DNA from: Streptomyces asiaticus
Lineage (GTDB): Bacteria > Actinomycetota > Actinomycetes > Streptomycetales > Streptomycetaceae
DNA: 64,000 bases
Direction: 5' to 3'
NCBI RefSeq assembly: GCF_018138715.1
Contig: NZ_JAGSHX010000006.1
Location: 3,596,001 to 3,660,000 of the forward strand
The position numbers and the translations under genes are program-made. The notes beneath the pieces were generated by a model. The model did no database searches and was not told the origin of the DNA. It saw only the letters and a program-made list of their open reading frames with translations. Positions 63,416 to 64,000 of the stretch are shown here, one piece after another (position 1 is the stretch's first letter; every line of letters starts with the position of its first letter).

Positions 63416-64000
63416 ATGAGCGCCACCGCCACCGCCAAACAGCAGAGCAGTGGCCCGGTGCTGGACTGGGCTGCCGGTCACGGACCCGTGACCGGCGCCC
63501 TGTCCGCGACCACCGGAGCCTTCGCCGTTGCCACCACCGGCGCCGCCACCTCCATGCCCCCCACCTGGGCACTCGCGGTCGGAGCCGCTGGCGCCCTGGG
63601 TCACACCGTCGTGGGGCTGCGCGTGCGCAACGCTGGCCGCACCCTGGCCACCCGCGCCGCCTCCTGGCTCGTCGGGGCCGGGTGGACCACGTGGGCCATG
63701 ACCCACGGCCCGCTGACCTGGGCCGCTCTGGGGTCGCTGGCCACGATCGGGGTCGGGATCGGCGCTGCCGCACGGTCCACCGCCCTGTTCGAGGAGGCCC
63801 GCGAGGAGGAAGCTATCGCGGCCGAGCAGCGGCAGATCGCGCAGGAACTCTCCGCGGAGCGGCGGGAGATCGCCGCGGAATGGGTGGAGCGGATCCGGCG
63901 GATCTGCAACATCACCGTGCGCGTGCTCGGCGTGGAGAAGTGGGAGACCGGTGCCGGGTACTCCCTGGACCTGGAACCGCAGGGCGGCGTCACCTACGAC
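63416..64000 (+). CDS. FtsK/TraB-type conjugal transfer protein, N-terminal part (cut by window edge)
   Basis: The 195 visible residues begin SATATAKQQSSGPVLDWAAGHGP and carry three to four hydrophobic segments (about 25-45, 47-65, 77-95, 100-117). A coiled-coil-like stretch, ARE-EEAIAAEQRQIAQELSAER, follows. The segment VLGVEKWETGAGYSLDLEPQGGVTYD matches the region just before the motor domain in actinomycete TraSA/TraB-type DNA translocases. The Walker motifs would lie beyond 64000. It starts two bases after the previous stop. Tra proteins of this class move double-stranded DNA between mycelial cells. Confidence 0.8.
   Translation, partial: MSATATAKQQSSGPVLDWAAGHGPVTGALSATTGAFAVATTGAATSMPPTWALAVGAAGALGHTVVGLRVRNAGRTLATRAASWLVGAGWTTWAMTHGPLTWAALGSLATIGVGIGAAARSTALFEEAREEEAIAAEQRQIAQELSAERREIAAEWVERIRRICNITVRVLGVEKWETGAGYSLDLEPQGGVTYD

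Overview
The window is high-GC actinobacterial DNA with Streptomyces gene style: GTG/TTG starts, GTGA/ATGA overlaps, orphan sugar ABC transporters, XRE plus DUF397 pairs, MtrAB-LpqB and an NAD-glutamate dehydrogenase of the 1.65 kDa-residue class. Gene order recalls the pkaA/pkaB to secA to mtrA stretch of the Streptomyces coelicolor chromosome (from memory, no search was run). No rRNA, tRNA or CRISPR array was seen.

Layout. 1-8039: two Ser/Thr kinases (pkaB-like, cut by the window edge, and pkaA-like) run leftward. Facing away is a 1552-residue protein with ubiquitin-like, FHA and FtsK-type ATPase regions. 8339-11973: a sugar ABC importer (lipoprotein and two permeases, no ATPase) ending in a strong terminator. 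12072-14465: an anti-sigma-like ATPase, an XRE/DUF397 pair and a secreted DUF4232 protein. 14667-17581: a divergent LysR/SDR pair, a broken phosphotransferase, and a winged-helix regulator coupled to a small membrane protein with a clear dyad operator.

17814-34526 is a cell-surface glycopolymer island. It holds two fused GT2/TagF-like polymerases, a Stealth phosphotransferase, an FkbM methyltransferase, a GT39-like mannosyltransferase-type membrane protein, a membrane TagF-like protein and two paralogous GT2 proteins. Its ends mirror each other (TagF-type rightward at the left, leftward at the right; the two GT2 paralogues converge). One GT2 paralogue has lost residues expected for catalysis. 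These genes plausibly build and decorate a phosphodiester-linked wall polymer. The kinases and FHA protein nearby may regulate wall growth, which is inference.

34703-56379 is mostly core: NAD-GDH, a PfpI/DJ-1 protein, HAD hydrolase, DUF6912, an Rv3235-like protein, SecA, GNAT, a YcaQ-like winged-helix protein, an orphan NarL-type regulator (OrrA-like), ribosome hibernation factor HPF, ComF, then lpqB-mtrB-mtrA in one overlapping operon.

56749-64000 looks like the left part of an actinomycete integrative and conjugative element (AICE). It has an XRE/TPR regulator with a flavoprotein, a GntR repressor over a perfect 24-bp palindrome, and a tightly packed rightward operon (DUF6284, DUF2637, RRQRL zinc protein, small unknowns, a basic membrane protein) leading into the N-terminus of an FtsK/Tra-type transfer ATPase at the window end. 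Integrase, replication initiator and att sites would lie beyond 64000 and are not visible.
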